Origin: Zanthoxylum bungeanum
Lineage: Eukaryota; Streptophyta; Magnoliopsida; Sapindales; Rutaceae
Assembly (NCBI GenBank): GCA_019454045.1
Contig: SKCR01001870.1
Location: forward strand, 1 to 64,000
Direction: 5' to 3'
DNA length: 64,000 nt
Under the pieces are notes generated by a model. It did not search any database and was not told the origin of the DNA. It saw only the letters and a program-made list of their open reading frames with translations. The translations under genes were made by a program, and so were the position numbers. Shown piece after piece: positions 12,601 through 22,985 of the stretch (the first letter of the stretch is position 1; every line of letters begins with the position of its first letter).

Positions 12601-13675
12601 ATATCTAAATAAGAAACGAGAACAAGGGAGGCATGTTGTTATCACTTTCCCTGGTGAGGTATCAATCGAAGAAGGATGCGTAAGTCTTGTTCCATTTCCA
12701 GAGATCAATTTTTCCCCCACAAATTTGCGGTTTCTTGAAATTGGACAGTGCAGAGCTTTAAAATCCTTGCCTGAGGAAATTATGGGCATCAATTCAAAAT
12801 TGGAAAGTTTGTATATCAGAGAATGTGATTCTCTAACATCCATTGGAAGACGCAAACTACCTTCATCTCTTAAAAGTCTTGAGATAGAGAATTGTAAGAT
12901 GTGGAGGCACTTGGTCGATGGCGAAGAGGATGCTTCTCCTCCTTATTATTCTTCAGTGGAGTTGAAAAACCTGACTATTCGCAACTGCCCTGAGCTGACC
13001 AGTTCATCGTTAAGAATAATCCAGTCATTCGAGGCGCTTGAAGAACTCATTATATGGAATTGTCCAAAGCTGGAGTCAATACCGGATGGCATGGAGAAGC
13101 TTAACTGTTTAAAGATAATTTATTTAAGGGATTGTGAGAAACTTGAAGCCCTGCCAAATGAGATGCACAAACTCAACTCTCTTGAATATTTATGGATACT
13201 CGGATGTCCAAGTGTGGTATGGTTTCCAGAAGAAGGTTTTCCCACCAATCTAAAAATACTCGTTATTGATAATATGAAAGTGAATAAGGCTTTGATCGAG
13301 TGGGGGTTCCACAGGCTTACCTCTCTTACATGCCTCGTCATTAGAGGATGTGATGATGCGGAGATGGAAATGATGTTGCCCACCTCTCTAACTGTTTTGT
13401 ATCTTGTGAGTTGGTCGAAATTGAGATGCCTATCATCAACGTGTTTTCAAAGCCTCACCTCTCTTGAATGCTTGTTTATTGGGGATTGTCCAAATCTCAC
13501 ATCATTTCCAGAGGAGGGCCTTCCATCCTCGCTTATGAAATTATACATAGGGGAATGTCCAAAGCTGAAAAAAGAGTGCAAAAGGGATAAAGGAAAAGAG
13601 TGGTCCAAGATTGCTTACCTCCCTTGTGTTGAGATAGATGACAAATTCATATTCGAAGAGTTAATAGGAATGTAA
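9609..13675 (+). pseudogene. CC-NB-LRR disease-resistance gene (RPP13-like/R13 type), disrupted
   Basis: Intact members of this family are intracellular receptors that bind nucleotide through NB-ARC and trigger effector-triggered immunity. The 5' frame (9609-10781, 390 codons) has an Rx-type coiled coil. Its EDVID-like segment LDDLQDLAYDAEDILDEF is at about residues 68-85. NB-ARC motifs follow: P-loop GMGGVGKTT (213-221), RNBS-A FDVKAWVCVS, kinase-2 LVVLDDVW (289-296), RNBS-B KIIVTTR and RNBS-C. At about 10700-10710 the frame is lost. The second frame (to 13675) resumes with AKTLGGLLR and carries RNBS-D CFAYCAIFP, MHD (MHDLVHDLA, near 11060) and a long LRR domain to the stop. The GLPL motif and flanking residues are missing, so a short deletion removed it and shifted the frame. 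There is no intron signal at the break. The gene is otherwise intronless and near full length (about 1,350 codons). Without a sequencing error, it would give only a truncated CC-NB protein. Confidence 0.93.
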
Positions 13676-13802
13676 TCAATCCTCTGCCCACTCATTTATT
13701 TTCCTTTTCTCCCACATATATCACATTGTTTGTGTTAATAGGAATGTAATCATCTATTATCTCATATTCTTTCTTTCTTTTTTCTTTTTTTTTTCTTTTT
13801 TT

Positions 13803-13808
13803 AATAAA
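13803..13808 (+). terminator. Candidate polyadenylation signal of the CNL gene
   Basis: AATAAA lies about 130 bases after the CNL stop, following a T-rich tract. The CNL tail sequence TTAATAGGAATGTAATCA is repeated at about 13735-13752, so the end of the coding sequence is partly duplicated into the 3' UTR. Confidence 0.4.
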
Positions 13809-13814
13809 TGCCTA

Positions 13815-15180
13815 ATCATCTATTAAGAGAAATGCTAATTACTATTAATTTGTTTATAATAATAATAATAATATAATAATAATAATAATAATAATAATTT
13901 ATTTATTACTTATATTTCAAAATTATTATTATTAATATTATAATTGAAAAGAACTAAAAATTATTTTCTTATTTCTTTGTTAAAACTTAAAAGTAGAGAA
14001 TGAATTTTGGATTACCAAAATAATTTTAAAGAGTCATTATCGAATGCACATTTTATGTTTTCTGAATTCAAAAAATAGAAAATGAAATTTAAAAACCAAT
14101 ATTGAATGGGGACTAAAATTCTCTCTCCATAATAAAATCTCGTTACATATCAATCATTAATGTCTTATTATTTGTTATGATTTGAGGATATAAAATTGAT
14201 ACTAAATAAGCAAAAATAACAACTATGGATTAACTGGAGATGCAATAGAAAACATTTTTCATTTTTTTGTTGCACTCAGTTAGATAAAATTTCTTCCTGT
14301 TGTGACCAATTTAATATAATAAAATATTTTATACATTATATATATAATATACCTTAAAATTAAAATGGAAGATATACTTTTTTGTCTTAATAAGTCCTCG
14401 TATTTCTTTACAGAATATTGTGATCATATGATTGATCAGTGATTGTCGATACTATAGGTATTAGCTACACTTTGAGTTTGATTCTATTTTGGCCTTCTGT
14501 TATTAAGTATTTGCTTACCATTTCTATTATCTTGATATGTTTAAATTATTATTTTATTTATACATTAATTGAAATTCTCCTTTAGAGTCACAAAGGCGAT
14601 TGAAGAACTACAATTTAGCTTTTTCTTTTAATTGCAATTTTAGTTGCTATAAACTTTTGATAAAAAATTTAGTAATTGATTGGGAAGATATTCCAAATTT
14701 GCACAATATAATGGATTTTACTATACTCTCATATTATTTGATCACAAGCCATATATATATTCTATCATATGAATAGGCTTTTTATTTTTTTTCAAAAAAT
14801 TACAGTTCTAGTTTGATCTTCTGATTCAACAAGTCTTGCTTTTACAGCATTCAAGGCACGTAGATATGATGAGAGCAAGAATCGAAATCCAAGAACCAAA
14901 CACTCTCACAGTGATCTTGTCAAAGATAAAGTTGTGTAGACTTCCTGCAATATGAATAAGAGATCGATTGCATGTTGCTTAAAGATCTAATTTATTGTCT
15001 TGTTGAGAATTATGATCTTATGATTATATTTTTTTTTCTTGACATTCTTCAAATTTGAGTTTATAATTCTGTTGTCCTTCAAATAAAACAGTCTATGTCT
15101 ATCTTGAAAAATAAAAATTATTGATTTTTTCTAATTTTTTCGTTAATGGCAGATCTTATTTAATTTATTCATGTCAACTT
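13815..15180. other. CNL 3' flank, AT-rich, no gene
   Basis: It contains an (AAT)n microsatellite at about 13858-13900. A segment at 14625-14820 recurs, diverged and split, at 33230-33290 and 34205-34345. No coding sequence was recognised. Confidence 0.55.
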
Positions 15181-15266
15181 ATTTAAATCCTTGCCTGAGG
15201 AAATTATTGACAGTAATTCAAAACTGGAAAGTTTGTATATTAGATAATGTGATTCTCTAACATCCC
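15181..15266 (+). pseudogene. Short LRR relic duplicated from a CNL gene
   Basis: This 86-bp stretch closely matches the LRR-coding stretch at about 12757-12845 of the CNL pseudogene. Both contain TCCTTGCCTGAGGAAATTAT and then GGAAAGTTTGTATAT and TGTGATTCTCTAACATCC. In the relic, the AGAGAA of the gene is AGATAA, creating a stop. The similarity begins and ends abruptly. It is either a remnant of a second, largely deleted CNL paralogue downstream, or a small local duplication. Confidence 0.8.
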
Positions 15267-15277
15267 ATGGTTAGAAT

Positions 15278-16291
15278 AATTTGCACAAATAAGAAAAATA
15301 TTACTGTTCACTGGGAACATGAAATTGAAGTTAGCTTGAGTCGCGTACTCGATCATTCTCTTTAAGACGTTTCATGGCTCTGCCCAAAATTTATGCTAGC
15401 AGTATGTTAGTCCCGCCATCCTCATGATAAAACAAGCCCAGAAAACTGTCTCACTCACACCCAACATAAAATTATTGCTCGAAATCTCAGCCTCTCAGCT
15501 CTATCAAAATGATTTTTTTTAAAAAAGTTGCTCACGTTAAATATATATATATATTGCTCTCAATTTTTTCTGCAGAAAATCACGTTAAAAAAAATATTTC
15601 CTCTCAATTTTTTCTCTTTTTCTAATCTCACTGTTGGCTTTCCCACATCCACAGGAACCATTGATATCATCAATGCGTTCTCTCTCAACTGTGCAACTTG
15701 AGTTGCATGAAACTGCAACTTGAACACAGCTTTGATCTTGTTCTTGTCGGACCTCCATCTCGCCGACTTAAACATCTTCTCTAGAGCTCCAACTTAAAAC
15801 CACACCACTCACCAGATCTCCGGCTGCCGATCCAACCCGAAAGGGAGAAACCATTTAGAGTGAGCTCAATGACCCGGTTGGATCTTGGGTTGCATTTGAC
15901 ATCAACCCAATTTCAAAATGTCGTCGTTCAGTGATGGGTTCAGAGATCTTGTTAAAGCCAGAGCCAAAACTAGAAATGTAAGCAAACTGAAAACATCAGT
16001 TTTCATCTTCAACATTGCTCCTATTGTGTGCATTTCAACAAACTAAAATAACAAAACTTTTGAGAGCCAAAAATTTATCTGAAACGGCAAGAAAATTCAA
16101 AAAGGTTTTTCATTTCACGGCTTTCAAGCCTCGCCGGGAAAATGAAACGGTTCACTGGGAAGTTTAGGATACTGGTGACAGTCGCCGGAAGTTAGAGAGA
16201 GAGTGACGGTTGGTGGTGTTTGGTTACCACTTACCAATGATTCACCCAATAACAGGTTGAACACGTTTCACATGCAAACCCCAGAAGAAAA
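15278..16291. repeat. Block partly repeated at 33435-33668 (possible old LTR)
   Basis: About 210 bp at 15280-15490 recur at 33435-33668. Shared strings include CCCAAAATTTATGCTAGCAG versus CCCAAAATTTATTCTAGCAG, and ACTCACACCCAACA. The sequence continues to the copia-1 insertion point at 16291 and resumes at 28665. The resumed part ends GAATGCTAACA at 28989, followed by a polypurine-like complement. It may be the 3' LTR of the degenerate copia-2, with copia-1 inserted in it, or a duplicated R-gene flank. I could not decide. Confidence 0.4.
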
Positions 16292-16797
16292 TGTTAGGAT
16301 GTTGTGTACGCGACATACAATTACAACTGAATTACAACTGAAGTAGAAATGAGAAAAATTGAGAAAAAAGTACATCAAAATTTTTACGTTAAAAACTCTC
16401 AAATAAATTAGAAGAAAAATCACAGGCAAATTGCAAAAGTATTTCACCGTTGTAAAAGGATTACAACAATTTCTCTCTAAAAGAAAGAGAGCACAATTGA
16501 AAATATCATCTCTTATAATTGGGAAAAAAAAAATATTCTCTCTAATACAAGGAAATACAATATTTAGAAGAAACCTCATTTTTTTCTCTCTCTCAAAACT
16601 CTCTTTCTCACCCAAAATATGATTTTTTTTCCTTCAAAATTGGAATGATATAAAAAGAAGTGGAGGCATGTATATATAGAAGAGAGGCGGTGGAATTTGC
16701 TTCTTATCTCCTTATCTTCTTATCTTATTATCCTCTTATCTTTTTATCCTCTTATCTTCTCATCATTTTGGTCCACAAAAGTGACTTTACCGCCACA
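16292..16797 (-). repeat. 3' LTR of copia-1
   Basis: The LTR begins TGTTAGGATG and ends CGCCACA on the plus strand. It is homologous to 28150-28664 throughout, including ATTTCTCTCTAAAA and the CTTATCTTCTTATC pyrimidine repeats. Next to it at 16798-16811 lies TATCTCCCACTT, whose complement AAGTGGGAGATA is the polypurine tract. Confidence 0.92.
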
Positions 16798-16859
16798 TAT
16801 CTCCCACTTAAAGTCATGTTTGTAATCCTTTTTATCCTTTCTGCACCTTCCATCTTCAT

Positions 16860-17159
16860 GCTGCTTACATTTCTGCTAGGCCAATAGAGGATCGACACCA
16901 AGTAAACTTGTCATTATTAATTGACTTTGTTAACATATCTGCTAGGTTGTCTTTTGTATGGATTTTCTGTATATCCACACTTCCTTCTTCCACCTTCTCA
17001 TGAACAAAGTGATACTGAATTCATATGTGCTTTGTTTTTGAATGAAATGTTGGATTCCTTGCCGGATGCAAAGCGCTTTGACTATCACAAAATAGAGTAA
17101 TTTTCTCTTATTTGTGTCCAAGCTCCTCCAGTAGCATTTGCAACCATATTGCCTATTTT
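16860..17159 (-). pseudogene. copia-1 RNase H, C-terminal part
   Basis: Minus-strand translation gives LLEELGHKQEKITLFCDSQSALHPARN, then HEKVEEGSVDIQKIHTKDN and LADMLTKSIN. This is the C-terminal half of a copia RNase H domain, including the conserved CDSQSA segment and the TKDNLADMLTK tail. The upstream half lies on the other side of the gypsy A insertion, at 24872-25163, which proves the two pieces were once contiguous. Reading frames are broken by stops. Confidence 0.88.
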
Positions 17160-17164
17160 CTAGC

Positions 17165-19059
17165 TGATGAGTGGTAATTATATCATTATTTTCCACTCAT
17201 TTAACGTAATATTTTGTATAGTTTCTCGAGTTTTATGAACGTTTTGCTGTATTTTTATTTATTTTGCAGATACAAAATAATATTGGGACTTAATGGAATC
17301 ACTCGGGATTAAAACAATGAAATCCAGAGCAAAAAAAGTCAAAAACTAAAATTTACTGTATGCGTCACGAAGTGCAGTCTTAAATTTCAATTTTACGCAA
17401 GTTTGATATTTTGGCCATAAATTTTTCATCCGATATCCGATTGAGCTGATTCAAGTTGCAGATTAAAGAAAAATCAAAGATCTACATCTTTGAAATTTTA
17501 AATATTTTCGAATTCCAAAGTCTTCAAGACCAAAATTAATGAATAGTCCAATGTGTTTTGTGTAATTACTAAAGTCATTATCAAAAAATTAAAAAAAATG
17601 GAAAATGACAATTTACAATTGTCAAACTTCCATAAAACATGCTTGCATGTTTGGTGGAGTATTTTGTGGAGTGTCTTGTGGCATGTTTAGTGGAGTGTTT
17701 GGTGGAGGAGTTTGTGGAGTATTTGGTGGAGCAATTGGTGGAGAAATTGGTGGGAGTCTTTAGATTTGCCTATAAATATCAGGCCATTTCATTTGTAATT
17801 CTCATGTTTTCCTTAGGTTTTTATAAGAAATTTAAGGATTGCATCTTATTTGTTTATTTTTTTGTATTTTAAATTATGTATTTTTATTTTCAGTAATAAT
17901 AGTAGTTTCTTTTCTTTTCTCTTCCTTTCTTTTCTTTTATGTTTGTAGTTAGATTTCTGCTGGGGAAATGTGAAGCTTTTATTATTTTATTTTATTTAAT
18001 CTCCCTTAATTATAATATGAAGATTATAATTTAATAATATGGACTAAAGGTTATACCGCATTAATGGGTGGTTTTATTTATTTGACATAAAGTAACACCG
18101 CATATATGGCCGGTTTTTAGGTGACAGATGATTACCGCCTATATGGTTGGTTTATGGAAAAAATAATAATACCACATTTATGGTCGGTTGGACTTTATTG
18201 GAAATCTGACATAATATGGATACCTCCTATATGGTCGGTTGGTAATATCACTAATAATAATAATAAGGGAGATTTCTAAATTAGAATTAGTAAAGGTGGA
18301 TCCCCTAACCACCAATATTTTATTTTTATTCTAGGGAAGTGATGAAACACAATAGTCACATACTTAATTATTGATTTAATTATATATTGGGTAATTCTTT
18401 AGTTTGTTTATTGAGTCTTAAACTTAATGCTTCTTGTTGTCTGATGATCACCAATAAGATTGATGTGGTAAACTTAAAATGAAATTGACGAAGGTTTTTT
18501 AGGTTTCAGCCTTAGATTTAATAGCCCACGATCTTCCTTGATGATAGATAACATTTTAATAGATTTCATTACAAGATCGACATATACATGTCGAGCGAGG
18601 GTAGCCACTATTGGAACTTGAACTTAATGAATTCAGGTAACTTGGTTAACACAGACATATGATTAATTGGGTTATTTGGGTGTTTGCATCTGACCATCGA
18701 TAGAGGCTTTTGCATAGCTTCGTGTTCCAGGTTAGCAAACTGAATGATTACACATATATAAGAAAATCGATTCATCATTAGAATAATATTGTGTCGAGTC
18801 ACAATCCTAGATATTTGTGTCTTTTATTTATTTTTCTTAGTATTTTCTTTTTTATTTTTATTTATTGATTTATTTAGCAAATCCACAATCAACTAACCAA
18901 TCAAGCAATCATTCTTTTCTCCCTTAATTAGATATTTGTAAATAAATAGATTCAATAATTGGTAACAACAGTAGGAATTAAGTTCTCATAGGATCGATAT
19001 TTTTATACTACTTGAACGATACGTGTGCTTGCGTTATACGCGTGTGATTACGCCAGTCA
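17165..19059 (+). repeat. 5' LTR of gypsy A
   Basis: The LTR starts TGATGAGTGG and ends CCAGTCA. The U3 contains a variable minisatellite of GTTTGGTGGAGT-type units at 17640-17755 just upstream of a TATA box, TATAAATA, at 17771-17778. Downstream, five variants of an ACCGCCTATATGGTCGGT motif lie at about 18055-18242. The open frame at 17639-17872 only reflects the minisatellite. Confidence 0.93.
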
Positions 19060-19065
19060 AGTTTT

Positions 19066-19083
19066 TGGCGCAGTTACCGGGGA
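19066..19083 (+). other. Primer-binding site (tRNA-Asp type)
   Basis: TGGCGCAGTTACCGGGGA begins six bases after the 5' LTR. Plant tRNA-Asp ends in CCCCGGCAACGGCGCCA, so the expected site is TGGCGCCGTTGCCGGGG; two substitutions are seen here. Confidence 0.85.
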
Positions 19084-19189
19084 CTTATTTTTCTTAAGTT
19101 ATGAATTTTGAAGCTATCATATTTACTTGTATATAATTTTCTATATTTTTTATTTGTAATTATTATTTTCTTTTATTTTTCAGGTGGTT

Positions 19190-20440
19190 AAAAAAAATGG
19201 AACATTATTGGGAGATATAAAGATTACGAGCTTTACTAGAAGAAAATACACCCTAATTCAGGGAGCAACAGTCTAATTTTCTGAGGCATGCTGTCCAGCC
19301 CAACAATTATCATTGGATGCCAGAACCAAGCAATACTTCATTTGCTCAATAGAACGCAATGGGGAGATGTGTAATATGTGAAGGTAACCACCCGAACGAT
19401 CAACGTATATACCTTCCAGAATGGCAGAATTATCGAAAACATTCAAGATACAAAGAATCAGTATATTTCACTGAACCTTATTATCTATCTTATCCACCAT
19501 CTACCTACGATCTTCATAAAGAACCAGAACGATATTCACCAGAGGAAAAATAGATGATAAGAGAAATGGTGGACATGCTCAAGAAAAGTAATGAAAATTA
19601 GGATGCAATGCTTCAGAGTCAAGCGGTAACTATTCAAAGACTGACTGATCAAACAAGACAATTAACAGAAGACCAGAACTACATATCTCAATCAGCATTT
19701 TCAGAAGACACTGATGAAGCCTTCGAGTACCAAATATTTCACGATGACACTTTATCAGAGGATAAGGCTTAGCAGTATCAGGAATCTGAGGTATCAATTC
19801 AGGAACCCAAACCAGCAAGTCTCAATTTGATTTTTATTATTCGGACTCTAAAAATGATGTTTATGCTAACAAAAATTGAGGATGAAATTTTGTATCCTCA
19901 AAATGAAGATCTTAGAGCTTCCATTGCACAAACGTTTGAAGAAGAGCTATCTGAACCGGTTATATCAGAGGATGAAGACCTAAAATCAGACACATTTTTA
20001 CATCCTCAGGTTGACACTTATGGAGAATGCATTTCACACATGAAAGATGAAGAGCTGAATGAGGAAATTCTAAAATATATCATTGAAGAAAAAATGCAGG
20101 AAGATGCACAAATGGAGTAGCAAATGATATACCATATTGAAGATCCAGTGAATTCAAGAGAAACATCACTGTTTTGGGGAATACAAATCAAAGACATCGC
20201 CCGGAAGCTTGATAGAATAAAACTTCCATTCAAAGTCAAGCACCAAACAAGACCTCTTGATTTTCTTTCTTTCTTTTCAGGAACTACTGGAGTGATAAAG
20301 ATTAATAAGGTGGCACAAGAACTGAATGAGACAAAATTCTTTTTGCCACCTCACTGTTGGAAGAGACCCTTCAAAAGCAACGCTCACAAGATTGTCTTTA
20401 ATTGGACATCCATAACCACTCTGAAACCTCATTGAAAGAT
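19190..20440 (+). pseudogene. gypsy A gag remnant
   Basis: The reading frame is interrupted by several stops and changes phase. An open frame at 19359-19553 starts with CVICEGNHPNDQR, a knuckle-like CxxCxxxHP pattern similar to the CGGxHP region of Athila-type gag. A further segment near 19560-19700, KKSNEN then QSQAVTIQRLTDQTRQLTED, resembles the coiled region that follows this knuckle in such gags. Frames at 19827-20120 and 20124-20435 continue acidic and then basic stretches without recognisable protease or RT. The region ends just before the GGGAGGCAACCCA motif. Confidence 0.6.
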
Positions 20441-20488
20441 GGATTTCAGACACGTCTGGCTGAAGACTTAAAATTTAGCACTAGCAGG

Positions 20489-20501
20489 GAGGCAACCCAT
20501 G
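20489..20501 (+). other. Conserved GGGAGGCAACCCA motif of plant gypsy elements
   Basis: This motif sits a little after the end of the gag/pol region in many plant Ty3/gypsy elements. Here it is followed directly by TGTAATTTTT. An AG-ended pyrimidine tract lies near 20560-20575, so a short intron between them is possible but unproven. Confidence 0.5.
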
Positions 20502-20963
20502 TAATTTTTGTTTTCATATTTTATGTATACATGTTGTAGATTTTTTTAATTTTGTGTGATATTTTCAGGGAAAAGTACAAATGGAGCATTTAAGGCAAAG
20601 CAAGATAAGAGGAATGATGTTTGGTAATCACAAAGAGGAAAGCTAATTCATTAGAGATGGCTGAGTAAAAAATGAATTCTTGAGACGCATCCTTATGAAT
20701 TTATACTAAGCGAGTGGCGTAATGCGTACACAATTCTGTTGCCTTAATAATTGCTTTGATTTACTTTTCTTTTGTCATTTTCTTTTATTTTCGCCGACAA
20801 GATCTATACTTTTTGACATTTCACGATTTATTTTATTGTTTAGCTAACAATCGTCATTTAGAAGATACTAGTGCTATTATTACTCACCCTTTTCAGGTAC
20901 TATAAATTCAACTCATCATTGCATTCTTGAAGGCATCCGAAACTGAGAGAGAAATACATAAAA

Positions 20964-21559
20964 ATGGAAGATACTTCAAGAAGATGGGTTGAAAATATAT
21001 GTGTATATTGCGGTACTAGCGTTGGTATTAAACTAGAATACATAACAGCAGCACAAGAATTGGGTCGAGTCTTAACCGCAAGGAATATGCACTTATTATA
21101 TGGCGGTGGCAATTTGGACTTATGGGGATCGTTTCAATGGCTGTATAGAAAGGAAGCGATCATGTTTTGGGAATCATCCAAAACCTTTGGCGGAGCCGAA
21201 TCGTATAGGACTATCAAACGGATAGGAACTTATTGTGGCATGTATGTCTGAATGACTGGTAGAAATGATTAACCATGCTGATACTTTTATTGCTTTACCA
21301 GGTGGCTTGGGCACAATGGAAGAAATTTTTACAGTACTATTTTAGACAAACTTGAACAGACACCAGAAACCGTTGGACTGTACAATGTTGATGGATTTTA
21401 TGATTTTCTTTATGTGTTTCTTGATGATGCCGGAGAAATGGATATGTGTTAAAGCCTGTAAAACAACTCATATTCACTGCCAAAACTGCCCCATATTTAA
21501 TTGATCAGATCTTAGCCTTTGAACCACAAATTGACCATATTCTTTCCAAGATAAACTGA
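20964..21559 (+). pseudogene. LOG-type (cytokinin phosphoribohydrolase) pseudogene inside gypsy A
   Basis: LOG enzymes release active cytokinin bases from their riboside 5'-monophosphates. From an ATG at 20964, the first 95 codons contain ICVYCGTSVG, AAQELGRVLTARNMHLLYGGGN and the start of the Rossmann-like fold. After a stop at 21249-21251 the homology continues in other frames: ALPGGLGTMEEIFT at 21292-21333 (the PGGxGTxEE signature), a TAG at about 21343 where Trp is expected, then VGLYNVDGFYDFL, FLDDA, and a C-terminal part ending ILSKIN with TGA at 21557-21559. The total span fits one LOG domain (about 195 residues). There is no intron, although plant LOG genes have several, which suggests capture of a spliced copy or of an intronless gene. 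At least two frameshifts and two stops make this copy non-functional. Confidence 0.88.
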
Positions 21560-22269
21560 TATGATAATGATCGTGGTAAGAGGCATCGGATTAATCTGGA
21601 TCTTAACCTTTAACTTTTCATTTAGATGTAAAATTTCAGCTAACCAGGTACGATTTTCTAAACTATTCTTCTATTGTTTAAGACATTGGGGACAATGTCT
21701 CGTTTAGGATTGGGGGAGAGGAATAGTGAATTAGTATCTTGTTTTTATTGTTTTATTTTTAGTCTAAAATTTTCGAAAAATCAAAAAAAAAAATTGAAAA
21801 ATTTTACAAAAAAAATAATATGTTTTTTTGTGTTTTTAACTTGATTAATTAGGTGAAACTGGTGTAAGAGATAGCCGAGTAAGGAATTTCCACTCCTGAG
21901 TATCTCAACCTATTTCAAAACAAGTTAATTTTTATTTATTTCATTTTAAATTATGTAATTTGTAAATTCTCCACAAAACTGATTAAAATGAATCTTTATA
22001 TGCTCATTTGACAGATATTATCAACATGCAGGGTAACATACTGCCATGAGTTGTAATTGAAAAGTTTGTAATATTCAGTGTTCTAGTTTAATTGGAGTAA
22101 GCATATAAAAAAGTGATGGAATATGCAAAAAATAAAAAAAAAAAATCTAAGATCCGAGTTATTAAGTCCGTATGGGTGTTTTAACACCTAGTGCCCTAAA
22201 ATCAACTGGTTTGGGAGCCACTGGCCCAAAGCTCGCTACATGGATCAAAGATGTTAGAAATATATAAAT

Positions 22270-22330
<61 letters not shown>

Positions 22331-22985
22331 CTGAGTAATTAAGTCCGTAGGGGTGTCTTAAAACCTAGTGCCCTAATGCCAACTGGTTTGGAGTCACTGA
22401 CTAAAGCTCACTACATAGATGAAAGATATTGTATATAAATAAAAAAATCAAAAAAATAAAAAATCAGAAAAATTATTCCAATGCTTAAAAAAAGTGTGAA
22501 TTCTGATATAACTTTATGATAAAAATATTACTCTTTTTTCAACTGCACTTGTGACTATTGTGGGCAAAATGAGTTGATAATATTTTATTGATTGTGTATA
22601 TGAAGAATGGTAAAAATAATCGGAGAATTTACTTATTTGGTAATTTAGAAAGAAACAAATCAATTATTGACTTGGATAAGAAGTTTCACTTGTTTAGTCA
22701 CTAACTTCTTTATTCTTTTTTCTCTTGTATTTTTTCTTTTGTGTGCATTAGTTTTACTATCTTTTTTACTTTTATCAAATGTTTGTGGATATCGTTGCTG
22801 TAAACCCTCAGGAGACTACAACTCGTCCACTAGGGACACCTAAGGGTTTAAAGGCTTGTTGCATGTCCTAAACGCAACCGTGATCCCTATGAAAGTGGCT
22901 TAGCTTAATTTTATTTTAAAGATTCTTATGTTATTTTATTTTATTATTTTGCTTGAGGACCAGCAAAATGTTAGGTTTGGGGGTA
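21560..22985 (+). other. gypsy A 3' non-coding region and polypurine tract
   Basis: After the LOG sequence comes TTGGGGACAATGT (21686) with TTGGGGGAGAGG. A tandemly duplicated unit of about 170 bp follows (AAGTCCGTATGGGTGT near 22165 and AAGTCCGTAGGGGTGT near 22340), separated by a (TA)n tract at about 22260-22325. The region ends in AGGTTTGGGGGTA (22973-22985), the polypurine tract directly before the 3' LTR. Confidence 0.75.

Noticed and set aside
12535..12855. Minus-strand frames inside the CNL LRR region (also 10214-10576, 13120-13383)
   Set aside because: These are antisense shadows of the CNL coding sequence.
15918..15980. ATG followed by SSFSDGFRDLVKARAKTRN and a GTAAGC donor-like site
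   Set aside because: It looks like a first exon, but the frame is short, no family is recognised and the downstream sequence is interrupted by copia-1 without a matching exon.
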